The position numbers were made by a program, and so were the translations under genes. The notes beneath the pieces are model-generated. The model worked only from the letters and a program-made list of their open reading frames with translations, was not told where the DNA came from and ran no database searches. A stretch of 64,000 nt of DNA, from the NCBI RefSeq assembly GCF_002858805.1, contig NZ_PJZI01000007.1:78927-142926 (forward strand). The letters are read 5' to 3'. Numbering within the stretch: position 1 is the first letter of the stretch; each line of letters begins with the position of its first letter. Below are positions 43,704 through 54,034 of the stretch, one piece after another. This DNA is from Chimaeribacter arupi. Its GTDB lineage: Bacteria; Pseudomonadota; Gammaproteobacteria; Enterobacterales; Enterobacteriaceae.

Positions 43704-44654
43704 TTAAAAGTGATCATCATCATAAGTACAATCTTCTGCCTCAATGGCGGCCTGCGCCCCGCAGCAGTAGTAACCTGTCTCCGTGGTGTGATAACGCCAC
43801 AACAGTTCATCCAGCGAGTGGATCCGGTGCAGACCGCACCATTCCCCCACGCCATATACCGCTTCGGCAAAACAGAAAGGGGTTGCCGGGTCACGGGTCC
43901 GCGCTACGTCACCTGGGGCGTAGCACGGCGAGATACGCTGATAGCCGGTCATCAACGGCACCAGGTAACCGGCATAAGGTTTTGGCTCATAACGCCATTC
44001 GGCGGGCGCGCCGGGCTCCGGTAATATGCCCTCCCCGGTATGCGGTGCCAGCTTCAGCGCAGCGAAGTCGAGCCAGGCATCCAGCATGTCGGTTTGCGGC
44101 TCCAGTGCCTGTTTTGCTGAACAATGCTGTGCCAGCCAGGGCGAACGGTCGACCAGCGCAAAGCCCGGCATCAGCGGCCAGAACAGTGCGCTGACCCTTT
44201 CATCGTCCGCCAGGTTGCGTACCTGCACCTTGCCCATACTGACCACCGTGCCCCCAGCCAACCGCTGTTGCCGGCACAGCACCTGTAAATGCTCAGCCAG
44301 CAACGCTAAACCGGTATCACCGTTGGCAAGCGTGCCCCGGCACTTCATGACCAGCGATACGGTGAGATGCATCCGCGCCTCTTCATTGATTGACGCGGTC
44401 TTGCCCTCTTTACTCAACGGGTTGCGGGTCAATACAAACTGGTAATCCCCACCCGCGTTATAGGCATGAACCTGATGGTGATGGCAGATGACCCCGCAGC
44501 CCTCCAGCGTGATGCCGTGGCTCTGCTGAAGTTTGCGTGACAGCGCGTGTGCATACCCGAGGAACTGAGTGATAGCCGGAAATCCCCAGGTCAGCCCTGT
44601 GGCTGCATTGGCATTTTCCACCTGCAACCGCGGCAAAATAATGCACCGGCTCAT
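43704..44654 (-). CDS. cas5f: Type I-F Cascade protein Cas5f (Csy2)
   Basis: Csy2 pairs with Csy1 to cap the 5' handle of the crRNA. The 316-residue protein begins MSRCIILPRLQVENANAATG and carries GFPAITQFLGYAHAL and GYQRISPCYAPGDVARTRDP, segments conserved across type I-F Csy2. Its ATG overlaps the end of cas8f in an ATGA, so the two are translationally coupled. Confidence 0.95.
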   Translation of the reverse strand: MSRCIILPRLQVENANAATGLTWGFPAITQFLGYAHALSRKLQQSHGITLEGCGVICHHHQVHAYNAGGDYQFVLTRNPLSKEGKTASINEEARMHLTVSLVMKCRGTLANGDTGLALLAEHLQVLCRQQRLAGGTVVSMGKVQVRNLADDERVSALFWPLMPGFALVDRSPWLAQHCSAKQALEPQTDMLDAWLDFAALKLAPHTGEGILPEPGAPAEWRYEPKPYAGYLVPLMTGYQRISPCYAPGDVARTRDPATPFCFAEAVYGVGEWCGLHRIHSLDELLWRYHTTETGYYCCGAQAAIEAEDCTYDDDHF

Positions 44655-45958
44655 GATTGTGCCTCCTTGATGACGTGTTCCATTTCACGTAAACGCTGTT
44701 GGCATTGCGTGCGCCACGCTTTGCGTTCAACCATCCCCACTGCACATTTTGCGGCATTTAACTGCGTGTTCAGCCACTGGGCGAAGTCATCTGCCACGGC
44801 GGCTTGCCAGTCACCCCGTTCCCGATCCAGCGCGAATGCCGGGTCATCCTGGGTACGCCACGGATCAAGCCAGAGCGCCTGATGAGGCCTAAGAAGGCAG
44901 GAGGACTCTGTTGTCCAGTTGCACCACTCGGGCCGTTGAATACCCGCAGCAACGTTGAACAAAAGATCAATCAACTCATCAACATAGTGTTCACGGCGAC
45001 GTTTGATGGCAGCGTTGTTATAGTTGCCGCTGTGCGTGAGGAGTGCGGTGAAGCTTGTGAGCGTATTAGCTGTTAAATACTCAAATGGCCCTTTAGGGGC
45101 GAACAGCGAGGTGATAGCCAGTGGCTTTCGCTCCTGCACCTGCCACTGCGGTGGTTGAGACGAGAGCAGCCACATCCGGCCGCCGCGGCTGCTGTTAAGT
45201 GCAGAGATATTTTGCGGTTTGGTGCCGCCAAAATTCATCACAGCGGTATTGGGAAAGGAGACCACCGGCAATGGGTGCCACTGTTTATTGCGCCGGGCCT
45301 GACGGGCAGCTTTGCTCTCTTCACTGAAACGCTGCGCAACGATTTTCTGGTGCAGTGCTTGCGCTAATGAGGAGGAAAACAAGGGGCTGAGCAGATGGTA
45401 ACCATCACCCACCGGAAAGTAGATCTGCTTGGACAGCGTATGGGACGTGGGTTGGCCGGTATCAAGCACCCGGGAAAAACCGGTTACCCAGGCAGCTAAC
45501 TGCTCACTATCTTCTGCCAGCTCAGCGAGCAGTGAATACTCTTTGCGGCGCAGGCAGTCGAGCAAAGAATCTTTCCCAAACCGGGTTTGCAGCAGTTTTG
45601 CCACATCCAGCGCCGCGGCATTGCCTACCGCATCCAAAGAGGGTGCCGCCAATGAGGCCGTCGACAGGTAGCCCTCCTGCTGGCGGATGCAGCTATAGAG
45701 GCTGCTGCTTTGCGCGTCGCCATGTGTATATTTCGCCGCATGTGTCACCAGGCTGATTTGCCCGGCGCGTTGCGCGGCATTCGTCAGCCAGGTACGGGGT
45801 TCATATTTTAGTTCCAGTTCCCGCCGCGCCTCGGCAAGGGCCTGGTCAAGTGCGCTCAGGTCTGCCGCTGAGGCTGCCTCACGCCGTTTTTTCGCGTCTT
45901 TGTCGAAGGCCGCGAGTTTGCTCTGCTTCCGGTCATTGATCCATGAAGTGATGTCCAT
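44651..45958 (-). CDS. cas8f: Type I-F Cascade large subunit Cas8f (Csy1)
   Basis: Csy1 is the large subunit that reads the double-stranded PAM and recruits Cas2/3. The 435-residue length matches P. aeruginosa Csy1 (434). Recognisable segments include the basic N-terminus WINDRKQSKLAAFDKDAKKR, then GGTKPQNISALNSSRGGRMW and LLSSQPPQW. It is 72 bp downstream of cas2/3 and overlaps cas5f by 4 nt. Confidence 0.95.
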   Translation of the reverse strand: MDITSWINDRKQSKLAAFDKDAKKRREAASAADLSALDQALAEARRELELKYEPRTWLTNAAQRAGQISLVTHAAKYTHGDAQSSSLYSCIRQQEGYLSTASLAAPSLDAVGNAAALDVAKLLQTRFGKDSLLDCLRRKEYSLLAELAEDSEQLAAWVTGFSRVLDTGQPTSHTLSKQIYFPVGDGYHLLSPLFSSSLAQALHQKIVAQRFSEESKAARQARRNKQWHPLPVVSFPNTAVMNFGGTKPQNISALNSSRGGRMWLLSSQPPQWQVQERKPLAITSLFAPKGPFEYLTANTLTSFTALLTHSGNYNNAAIKRRREHYVDELIDLLFNVAAGIQRPEWCNWTTESSCLLRPHQALWLDPWRTQDDPAFALDRERGDWQAAVADDFAQWLNTQLNAAKCAVGMVERKAWRTQCQQRLREMEHVIKEAQS

Positions 45959-46030
45959 CTCTTCACCGCCATTTAATTTGCTATGAACGTGAGTAATGAA
46001 AATATCGTTTGCGCTGACTCACTCCCGACC

Positions 46031-49000
46031 TCAATCGAGGGCGCGGAATACCCCTAAAAGCGGATGAAAACACCATGCCTGCGGTGCCTCCGTTGGGCTG
46101 CACATCAGGGAGAGTTCGCCATAGCGCGTGCTTACCTCTTCCAGTGACAGATCGCTTTGTTCAGCCAGCGCCAGCCATACTGCGTGGTAATCCGTTTCTA
46201 CCCAGGCACTGACACCGGCAGCAAACTCGACCTCTGCCCTGTTAAAGCACCCTGCTTCTTTCCAGCCGCTGGGGCCGTCATCCCGAAAATAAAATCCCGG
46301 CGTGTCATATTCTTCCTCCATACGTAAAAAGAACTGTTCTTCAGGGGAGGTGCGGCGGAAAGGGGTACGACGTTGCAACTCATCATTCCAGTGCAGTGGC
46401 TGGCGCCACCAGAGCGCCGCCGAGAGCTTGCCCTGCCCACGGCCTAATAACACCTCGCGGGTGTGCTGGTGCTCCAGCGCGGTCAGGCTGCTGTATGGGC
46501 TGCGTTGTGCCGGAGGTTCGATCAACCTCGGGAGAGAACTGATGACGCGATACTCCTCCTCATGCAATACGTCATTCACGTCGTCACTTGTCAGACGAAA
46601 ATGTGGGTTCTCAAAGCCAGGCAGGCAGAAGACCGCTTGCCCAGGATGGGTACGACGCAAGGCACGCAGATTTTTATTGAGGATGAAGATATTGGGGGAA
46701 TCAGGCACCCGCCTGCGGTGGCGCTGAATGCGCCCGGCAAACTGAACCATCGAGCGAACCGAGCTACATTCCAGAATGCCCCAATCCGCATCCCAGTCAC
46801 GCCCAACTTCTACTACAGACGTTGCCAGTACGACAAACAGGTGATTTTCGTCTGTTGAGCTGGCCAAGGCCCGCTTAACTTCCGGCAATTTCCAGAGTGC
46901 GTCTGTTTCACGCCGGTCAAAGGCACGATCCAGATGCTGTTCAATATGGGAGCGTATCCCTGTCGGGTGATGGCTGTGGTAGACGCAATAATGAATATGC
47001 GTTCCCGGTGGTGAAGGGCATTGCAGCAATGCTTTGGCGACCGCCACCAACGGATCAATATTTGCCATACGCACCAGCCCCAGGGAGACCTTTTTACCGT
47101 GCTCATGGCATTCATGGTGCGCATGATGGAGAGACAGCATGGCCTCATGCAATGTGGTGGCTACCGCTGTAATGACCTCCGGCACAGAACGGCCGGCGGC
47201 CTTGACGGGGATAATGCTGCCTTGCCGCACTGCCGGTTTATTGCGTAAACGCGCAACGCGAGCAGCTATAAAATCCTGATGAGCCTCAAGAAACTTCTCA
47301 TAATCACCAAAACAGCCCGGCTTAACCTTATCCTCATCAAACCAGGCGCAGCAAACCGCCATATCCTGTGGCTGACCGATGGCGTGCTGGTAAGCCTTAC
47401 GCCCTTTGCCATAGGCAATATAAAGCGCCTGTACCAAAGAAGGGGGTAATGTTGCCGAGGAGAGCACGACTTTCGAGCCAAGCATACCGGCCCAGTTGAC
47501 CAGGCGACACAGGGCGTACTCATCAGCCAGGTCGAAATCGTCCGGCTCATCCAGCACCAGATCACTGGTCAGCAACCGCAGCATAGGGGCAAGCTGTTTG
47601 CCGCCGCGGGTGCCTTCCGTCGCCGGCATCAAATGATCAATCGTCGCCACCAGCACGGGGGCATTAATCAGCTGTTTGAGTTTGGGGTCTTTCTGCAGCC
47701 AGTGCTGCAATGGGCTGTTATCGGGCGCGCCATCGTAATGCACATATTGGTGCTCTCCAAACAGTGCCTGGGCTGACAGGCTATTGTCATCCGGCTCCGG
47801 ATGCTGCTGTTCATAAAGCTCCCGGGCAGCGGACGAGCCAATCATAACGGCCAGATCATCCGGCTGAAGATGCAGGCGCTCGCGCAGCGCTTGCCCTGTC
47901 TGGAGGGTCAGTGTTCGCAGGCCCAGTGCCACCGTAAACCGGCATCCCTGCTGCTCATTCGCCAGCGCATACATGATACGGGCATTGGCGAATGTCTTAC
48001 CGCAACCTGTAGACGCGAGGTTGATACCGAAAAAACCCTGCTGCTGTGCCTGTTCCCGCAGCCCGGCACAGCATTCCCAGGCTTTATTCTGCCACTGGAA
48101 GCGTACATCCGCGGCCCGCTCACGGAAGCCTTTATGCCGGGCAATCGCCGGCAGTTGCCGCCGGATACCGGGCAGTACGCGAGCCAACAGCAAAGCATGG
48201 TGCGCGACCCCGACACAGTGCTCATCCAGCTGCTGCTTCAGCCGGCCGGTGGCGCGGTCAGTATTGGCCCAGACCGGATAGTGTTCATCCTGCCAATGCG
48301 CAGACGTTTGCTGCGAAGAGTAGTGGTGATCTGCCAGCATCAGCGCCAGCCGGGCCAGATGGGGAACAAACGCCTCATCAAGCCGGGCGAAATCCGCTAA
48401 CGCGCCGGAGTTCAGGGCGCGTTTCGCCAGTTGATGTGCTTTATTGCCCCAGGCTGCGCTGCGCCACGGTAATCCGTGTGGAAAGGTCCAGACACTGTCG
48501 AAATCCGCTTCTGTCCACCCGGCCAAATGATTAAGGGCATTCCAGGAGGCATCAAGCTGTTGCTCCAGCCATGCTGCGCTCTCAGCCATATCCGGCGGGT
48601 TCCTTCCCGGATAATGCGGCAACCGGTGGTGTGACAGCAGAAGCCAGCACACCGTTTGTGCCAATGGCGTCATCCCACAAAAAGGGCTGGCCGGCGCAGT
48701 ATGATCGTTGGGATCGAGAGCGGGTTTCACCCGATCTTTCTTCAGGCGCGCAAGGATCGCCTCTTCATCAATACGATCGGGGTGGTGTAATAACGCCAGC
48801 CACTCACTGTCATGTTGTTCACCGACAAACGCCTGGAATAACCGTACCGAGAGCCATTCATGGCGAAATGGCTGATAACGACGTACTGAGGCGTGGCACA
48901 GATTGTACTGGAACAGGTAACCCGCTTTTCCAAAATCATGAAATAGCCCGGCAAGTGCAGCCAGCAACGCAATCGCTTCAGTACAGCTCCAGGCGTTCTC

Positions 49001-49306
49001 TCGCTGGCTGCGTAAAATATCCAGTGTGGTGTAATGGGTAGGCACCGTGCCCTGTATATTAAAACAGCGGGCATTACCCACAATCCAGAGAAGCTCACTC
49101 TGGCCGTTTTTTTTCAGCCAATGGCAGGCAATCGCCGTGTTCCTACGGGCGCTACGACGTAACAGGCGTCGTAATGTATTGACGCCCTCCAGGGTGATGG
49201 CCGTCTGCCAGGTCCTGTCCCCTTTACGCTCTGCAAATTGATCCAGGATACGGCTCGTTTCTGTACGCGCCTGTTTACTGCATTGTGAGATCAACAGAAT
49301 ATTCAT
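46031..49306 (-). CDS. cas3: Cas2/3 fusion nuclease-helicase
   Basis: In type I-F, Cas2 is fused to the N-terminus of Cas3; with Cas1 it inserts spacers, and with Csy it degrades targets. In the 1091-residue protein, Cas2 spans about residues 1-95 (MNILLISQCSKQARTETSRI). The HD nuclease follows (LFHDFGKAG, H123 and D124). Helicase motif I (STGCGKTFANAR) is near residue 435, and the DExx-type VLDEPDDFDL is near 587. The later helicase half carries VGRDWDADWGILE and QFAGRIQRHRR. All catalytic motifs I can check are intact. It overlaps cas1 by 4 nt. Confidence 0.96.
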   Translation of the reverse strand: MNILLISQCSKQARTETSRILDQFAERKGDRTWQTAITLEGVNTLRRLLRRSARRNTAIACHWLKKNGQSELLWIVGNARCFNIQGTVPTHYTTLDILRSQRENAWSCTEAIALLAALAGLFHDFGKAGYLFQYNLCHASVRRYQPFRHEWLSVRLFQAFVGEQHDSEWLALLHHPDRIDEEAILARLKKDRVKPALDPNDHTAPASPFCGMTPLAQTVCWLLLSHHRLPHYPGRNPPDMAESAAWLEQQLDASWNALNHLAGWTEADFDSVWTFPHGLPWRSAAWGNKAHQLAKRALNSGALADFARLDEAFVPHLARLALMLADHHYSSQQTSAHWQDEHYPVWANTDRATGRLKQQLDEHCVGVAHHALLLARVLPGIRRQLPAIARHKGFRERAADVRFQWQNKAWECCAGLREQAQQQGFFGINLASTGCGKTFANARIMYALANEQQGCRFTVALGLRTLTLQTGQALRERLHLQPDDLAVMIGSSAARELYEQQHPEPDDNSLSAQALFGEHQYVHYDGAPDNSPLQHWLQKDPKLKQLINAPVLVATIDHLMPATEGTRGGKQLAPMLRLLTSDLVLDEPDDFDLADEYALCRLVNWAGMLGSKVVLSSATLPPSLVQALYIAYGKGRKAYQHAIGQPQDMAVCCAWFDEDKVKPGCFGDYEKFLEAHQDFIAARVARLRNKPAVRQGSIIPVKAAGRSVPEVITAVATTLHEAMLSLHHAHHECHEHGKKVSLGLVRMANIDPLVAVAKALLQCPSPPGTHIHYCVYHSHHPTGIRSHIEQHLDRAFDRRETDALWKLPEVKRALASSTDENHLFVVLATSVVEVGRDWDADWGILECSSVRSMVQFAGRIQRHRRRVPDSPNIFILNKNLRALRRTHPGQAVFCLPGFENPHFRLTSDDVNDVLHEEEYRVISSLPRLIEPPAQRSPYSSLTALEHQHTREVLLGRGQGKLSAALWWRQPLHWNDELQRRTPFRRTSPEEQFFLRMEEEYDTPGFYFRDDGPSGWKEAGCFNRAEVEFAAGVSAWVETDYHAVWLALAEQSDLSLEEVSTRYGELSLMCSPTEAPQAWCFHPLLGVFRALD

Positions 49307-50277
49307 GATGCCAATACCTCTGCGGTCTCCTGCAATGAGGCAATCATCACATCCAGCGCTTCTGCCTGTTGAAAGCCGGAGATACAGCGTTGGCGGAATG
49401 TTTGTTCATCCTCGCCTTCCATTGCGGCAATAAACGCATGGGGTAAAACCAGCGCATCTTTAACGAGATCGGCAATATCAAACACCAGCCCACCACGCCG
49501 GGTTTTACCATGTAATACAGCCAGCCCATGAGGAATACCTGTTACCCAGGCAGCCACCGCGGCTAACCCATAAGCCAGGTAATTACCATGGTCGAGAAAC
49601 TGGTTTGCGCTGTCAGTCCCGGCACCGCGCTTTGCCCGGCTGAAGCGCCCATACTGCACCGTTTCAGCAGCCAGTTTATAGAGTGCTTTGGTCAATTGGG
49701 CTTCTTGTAACAACATATCAGTATGAGAGCCTGCATGTTCAATTCCCTGACGATAACGGTGCAGCAAAGCACGTAACTGGGCTTCTTCCGGTTTGAAATG
49801 GGTTTCACGCCGCCCCCCATTTCCCAGCCAGCAACGTTCAATTTGCCTGAGCCTGATATGCTGAAAACGGCGGGCAGCCAGAAGGCGCTTTTCCTCATCG
49901 AACCAAAAAGAGAGCCACTGCTGTAGATACTGGGTAGGCCGGTATTCGCTTTGGGGGGTTAGCCACGAAACATCAATATCGACTTCATTCCCTGCATACA
50001 GCGGTGTCCCGCCCCCGCCACAAAACCCGACCAGGACTCCGGCCCGTGCAAATTCACGCATAGCGGCTTGTGTGATGGAGGTGCCGGTTCCCAGCATCAC
50101 AACGCTGGTGTTCGCAATAGGGATGTTCCAGTACAGCGACGTTTTTCCTTCGTCAGTGACGTAATCCACACGTCCGCCATTGACCAATACCCGGCAGTAT
50201 TGCAGGTAATAAATGTTTGCACGTTTAGAATGCAGAATGGTTTTCAGATCGGACGGGGTAATTAATGCAGTCGACAT
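49303..50277 (-). CDS. cas1: CRISPR integrase Cas1, type I-F
   Basis: Cas1 is the integrase that adds new spacers. I start it at the ATG 50275-50277 (MSTALITPSDLKTILHSKRA), giving 324 residues, the usual type I-F length; a frame 42 codons longer has no homology. Characteristic segments are GTGTSITQAAMREFARAGV, then VGFCGGGGTPLY and FLDHGNYLAYGLAA. HGLAVLHGKTRRGGLVFD and LVKDALVLP carry the metal-binding His and Asp residues. It is first in the cas operon. Confidence 0.96.
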   Translation of the reverse strand: MSTALITPSDLKTILHSKRANIYYLQYCRVLVNGGRVDYVTDEGKTSLYWNIPIANTSVVMLGTGTSITQAAMREFARAGVLVGFCGGGGTPLYAGNEVDIDVSWLTPQSEYRPTQYLQQWLSFWFDEEKRLLAARRFQHIRLRQIERCWLGNGGRRETHFKPEEAQLRALLHRYRQGIEHAGSHTDMLLQEAQLTKALYKLAAETVQYGRFSRAKRGAGTDSANQFLDHGNYLAYGLAAVAAWVTGIPHGLAVLHGKTRRGGLVFDIADLVKDALVLPHAFIAAMEGEDEQTFRQRCISGFQQAEALDVMIASLQETAEVLAS

Positions 50278-50508
50278 AATGGAGACTCGTCTAATAAGAA
50301 CGTAATGAAATACTCTTTTTAGCGAGTCGCCAGGGCAATGCAGCAATGATGATAATGAGAGCGGAATCAGAAAGATATTTTTATACCGATACGTAGACAG
50401 CATTTCGGCAATAAAAGGCGCATTTACTCCGATTAAGAAAACAATAAGTAAATGTGTATATATTCATTAACCAAATAATTTAAAGGCAAGAATAATTTTT
50501 TGCTTTCC
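50278..50508. promoter_or_regulatory. Intergenic region upstream of the cas operon
   Basis: This 231-bp AT-rich gap between cas1 and the end of pqqF must contain the cas promoter and the pqq operon's 3' end. I see no clear intrinsic terminator for pqqF and no unambiguous -35/-10 pair for cas1; a TATAAA lies near 50380 on the minus strand, but its -35 spacing is poor. No repeat of the tRNA-Phe 3' end is visible here. Confidence 0.5.
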
Positions 50509-52893
50509 TTAATGGCTTAGCACTACCCAATCCCTGTGCCGGCTGATAAGTGTTTTATGGGCGTTGAGCAGCTGGGTCTGCTCCAACCGGCGGATAGCCG
50601 TTTCCGTAAGAGGGAGGTTTTTCCACGCCGACCAGGCGCGGTCGGTGAGGTCGTCTGCCGGGTGTTGCAGCGCCAGCAGCGCATCCTGATGGGAGGCCAG
50701 GGCGTCTGCCGGTAATGCGGCAAGTTCGGCGGTTATGCTGTTGAGGAAGTCGTGGGTGTGGCGCAGCAGTTGCGCGGCTGTCAGGTGCGGGGATTGCAGG
50801 GCAAACAGGATGCCGGGGCGGTCAGCGCTATGGTGGAAGCGGCAGCTCACCACATAACCGATATTCATCTCGACCCGTAACCGCTGGAAGAACCGCGGCT
50901 CGTAAAACATCGCCAGCAGTTGCCCGGCGGCCAGCGTGGTGGCGGTAACCTTGCTCAGCGGGCAGAAGATTAACAGTGCGTGGTCCTGGCTCTCTGAGGT
51001 GATCGTCCATTCCCGGCGAGCAGGTGGTTTTGCAGGCGGAGCCAGGGCAGATGGCGCGTTCAGCGTGCCGGGAAACGCAGCCAGCAGATGAGAAAGCCGG
51101 CGATGCAATGCCGGATCGCCGCCGTAGAGGCTCGCTGCCCAGTGTGTTGGGAATACGCCCTGCTCATCCGGGCACGCGGACAGTGCATACGGTAACTGGC
51201 TCAACAATGCCCGCACCGGGATGTCGGTGCGCTGTGCTTCACGCTCCTCTCTGGCGGCTCGCGCGCCCTGCGCCATCACACTTGCCGGTAGATGCCCAAG
51301 CGTGTGCGTAAGGTGATGCAACGCGAAAGACAGCGCCGCCGCATTGCCCCGGCAGGTCAGCAGCCAGATGCCCTGATAGCGCGCAAAGGTCAGCTCACCG
51401 CCCCGGTGGGCCATATCCCCCGCCAGCGTCTGCAAGGCGCAACGAACGGTATGGCCCCAGCTCCCCGAGAGATCGCTGCCCGCTGCCGGGCGCAGCAGCA
51501 GCATCCCCTCGCTGTCAGCGGGATGAAGATGCGGCAGCGGCACAGACGCGGCGGGCAGCGCCGTAGGAACGTCGTCATAGGGAACCGGATGGAAGCGCCA
51601 CACCGGCGCGCTGAACAACGGTGGCGCGGCAGGCGTAAACGCCGTCAGCACAAGGGGGAATCCCTGTACGCATACCGTCTCGCCTTCCACATCCGGTGCG
51701 GCCCACACCCTGGCCATCTGCGCCGGGGTCAGGTGCGCAAGCAACTGTTGCCAGCCGCGGATAAAGGCCGCGTCGATCTCACCCATCGGCGGGAAACCAA
51801 ATGCCTGATCGCGCAGGTGATCGAGCGGCGTCTGCTGGTCAGCCTGACGGCGCGCCAGTTGCGCGTAGTGGTGCAGGTGCGTATCAGAGAGCGGCACCAA
51901 TGCCTGCCGCCATGAGTGAAACAACGCCTCGATCTCTGTATGCATCGGCAGTTGCAGGCCACCGCCGTTGAACGCCAGTGATATCACCCACGCCTCAGCG
52001 GAGCGATAGGCGATCAATACCTGTACCTCATCACACAGGCCGCGGGCGCGCAGGGTCGCGAGCAGCCCCTGCCCCGCTTCATCCGTCACCCACTGCCGGA
52101 ATAGGGTCAATGCCGTCGCCGGAACCGTGGAAGGCAGCAAAAATGCCAGTTGCACGTGTGGTACGCCACGGACATTCACCGCCAGGTTACGCCGGGCGGC
52201 GAGTGTGACCGGCTGCGCGACCGGGAAATGCGGCACGTCAGCGGTGGGCAGCTGTTCACCGTAGTGGTGTGCGAGCTGGGAGAGTTCGTCCAGGGTGCCG
52301 GGGCCTTGCAGCCACAGCGTCATATTCGCAGCGTGGTAGAAGCGCTGGTGATAATCCCGTAGCGCCTGTTGCAGGGCGTCAGGATCGCTGCCAAAGCTCG
52401 CCAGGCTGCCGACATGAAAACGGTGCAGGCCGGGCGGCCCGTCAAGCGTCTGCATCAGGGCGGCCGCACGCAGCGTCTCTGCGTGGGTGCGCAGCAGGCG
52501 GTATTCGGCGTCAATGATCGCGGTTTCCTGCTGTTGCGCCTCCGGCGTCAGCAACGGCGAGGCCAGCATATCCACCAGCCGCGCCAGCCCCGGTTCGAGC
52601 TGCTGCGCACCGGCCTCAAAGAAAAAGGCCGTGGCAGTCGCCAGCGTCGTGGCGTTGACCCGCCCACCCGCTGCCTGTATCCAGGCCATCAGCCGGTCGC
52701 TGCCCTGAAAACCGTCACTGCCGGCAAACAGCAGATGTTCCAGTAAATGCGCCAGCCCCGGCCACGCGTCAGGTTCATCGTGGCTGCCGACGCCGACCTG
52801 CACCAGTGCCGCGGCGCGGGTCGCCTCCGGCCGGCAGATCAGATGAACCTGCAAGCCATTCGGCAGTTGCAGCGTGGCGCGCGCCTGATGCAT
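50509..52893 (-). CDS. pqqF: PQQ biosynthesis M16 protease PqqF
   Basis: PqqF is a zinc peptidase of the M16 (insulysin/pitrilysin) family; with or without PqqG it cuts the modified PqqA peptide to release the Glu-Tyr intermediate. The 794-residue protein has the inverted zinc motif HLLEH (H49, E52, H53) and the distal glutamate segment IIDAEYRLL near 130. An inactive C-terminal M16 repeat with MFYEPRFFQRLRVEMNIGYV is also present. It is the last gene of the operon, 7 bp after pqqE. Codon use is very GC-rich. Confidence 0.95.
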   Translation of the reverse strand: MHQARATLQLPNGLQVHLICRPEATRAAALVQVGVGSHDEPDAWPGLAHLLEHLLFAGSDGFQGSDRLMAWIQAAGGRVNATTLATATAFFFEAGAQQLEPGLARLVDMLASPLLTPEAQQQETAIIDAEYRLLRTHAETLRAAALMQTLDGPPGLHRFHVGSLASFGSDPDALQQALRDYHQRFYHAANMTLWLQGPGTLDELSQLAHHYGEQLPTADVPHFPVAQPVTLAARRNLAVNVRGVPHVQLAFLLPSTVPATALTLFRQWVTDEAGQGLLATLRARGLCDEVQVLIAYRSAEAWVISLAFNGGGLQLPMHTEIEALFHSWRQALVPLSDTHLHHYAQLARRQADQQTPLDHLRDQAFGFPPMGEIDAAFIRGWQQLLAHLTPAQMARVWAAPDVEGETVCVQGFPLVLTAFTPAAPPLFSAPVWRFHPVPYDDVPTALPAASVPLPHLHPADSEGMLLLRPAAGSDLSGSWGHTVRCALQTLAGDMAHRGGELTFARYQGIWLLTCRGNAAALSFALHHLTHTLGHLPASVMAQGARAAREEREAQRTDIPVRALLSQLPYALSACPDEQGVFPTHWAASLYGGDPALHRRLSHLLAAFPGTLNAPSALAPPAKPPARREWTITSESQDHALLIFCPLSKVTATTLAAGQLLAMFYEPRFFQRLRVEMNIGYVVSCRFHHSADRPGILFALQSPHLTAAQLLRHTHDFLNSITAELAALPADALASHQDALLALQHPADDLTDRAWSAWKNLPLTETAIRRLEQTQLLNAHKTLISRHRDWVVLSH

Positions 52894-52900
52894 CCGGAGA

Positions 52901-54034
52901 TCAGACCTTGAAGATCAGCTGGGAGTTAACACGGTTGCGGAAGGTCAGCTGGTCGATTTTCATCGTAGTGCAGTTGGCCTCTTCACGCGCCGCCAGAATT
53001 TTGCCGTGGTGCGGTGATTTGGAGCAGACCGGGTCGGCGTTATCCGCGTTGCCGGTCAGCATGTACGCCTGGCAGCGGCAACCGCCGTAATCTTTCTCTT
53101 TCTCCGGGCAGGAACGGCACGGCTCCGGCATCCAGTCATAGCCCCGGTAACGGTTGAAGCCAAAGGAGTCATACCAGATGTGCTCCAGGCTATGTTCCAG
53201 CACCGACGGGAATTTTACCGGCAACTGGCGGGCGCTGTGGCACGGCAGCGCGTCACCTTCCGGCGTCACGCTGAGGAAAATCGCGCCCCAGCCGCCCATG
53301 CAGCCTTTCGGGCGCTCTTCGTAATAATCTGGTGTGACGAACAGCAAATTGGCCAGATTGCCGCTGGCGGCCATACGCTCGCGGTACACCTGCACGGTCG
53401 CCTCGGCCCGCGCAATTTGTTCACGCGTCGGCAGCAGCCCTTCACGGTTCAGGTGCGCCCAGCCGTAGAACTGGCAGGTCGCCAGTTCCACATCATCCGC
53501 TTCCAGTTCAATACACAGCTCAATGATGCGGTCGATCTGGTCGATGTTGTGCCGGTGCAGCACAAAGTTGAGCACCATCGGGTAGCCCTGCGCTTTCACC
53601 GCTTTCGCCATCTCCAGCTTTTGCTGGAACGCTTTTTTCGAACCGGCCAGCGCGGCATTCAGCGTTTCATCGCTGGCCTGGAAACTGATCTGGATATGGT
53701 CCAGCCCGGCGTCACTGAACGCCACCAGCTTCTTCTCGGTCAGGCCGATGCCCGAGGTAATGAGGTTGGTGTAGAACCCCATATCGTGCGCGGCTTTGAT
53801 CAGCTCCGGCAGATCTTTACGCACCAGCGGTTCGCCGCCGGAGAAACCAAGCTGCACACTGCCCAGTTCGCGCGCCTGGCGGAACACCTCAATCCACTGT
53901 TCGGTGGTCAGCTCTTTTTCCTGCTTCGCGAAATCGATCGGGTTGGAGCAGTACGGGCATTGCAACGGACAACGGTATGTCAGCTCCGCCAGCAACCAGA
54001 GCGGCGGGTTGACCTGTGGTTTGGACTCACTCAC
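52901..54034 (-). CDS. pqqE: PqqA peptide cyclase PqqE (radical SAM)
   Basis: PqqE links Glu and Tyr side chains of PqqA, with PqqD as chaperone. The start is a GTG ([15 protein letters not shown]) overlapping the pqqD stop by 8 nt, giving 377 residues; an ATG eight codons upstream is less consistent with homologues. The SAM cluster cysteines are C22, C26 and C29 ([11 protein letters not shown]). The C-terminal SPASM domain has CHSARQLP, then [18 protein letters not shown] and [10 protein letters not shown]. Confidence 0.96.
   Translation of the reverse strand: MSESKPQVNPPLWLLAELTYRCPLQCPYCSNPIDFAKQEKELTTEQWIEVFRQARELGSVQLGFSGGEPLVRKDLPELIKAAHDMGFYTNLITSGIGLTEKKLVAFSDAGLDHIQISFQASDETLNAALAGSKKAFQQKLEMAKAVKAQGYPMVLNFVLHRHNIDQIDRIIELCIELEADDVELATCQFYGWAHLNREGLLPTREQIARAEATVQVYRERMAASGNLANLLFVTPDYYEERPKGCMGGWGAIFLSVTPEGDALPCHSARQLPVKFPSVLEHSLEHIWYDSFGFNRYRGYDWMPEPCRSCPEKEKDYGGCRCQAYMLTGNADNADPVCSKSPHHGKILAAREEANCTTMKIDQLTFRNRVNSQLIFKV

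Noticed and set aside
50278..50508. att repeat of tRNA-Phe flanking the CRISPR locus
   Set aside because: I searched by eye for the tRNA 3' end in the gap beyond cas1 and found none; no integrase gene is present either.
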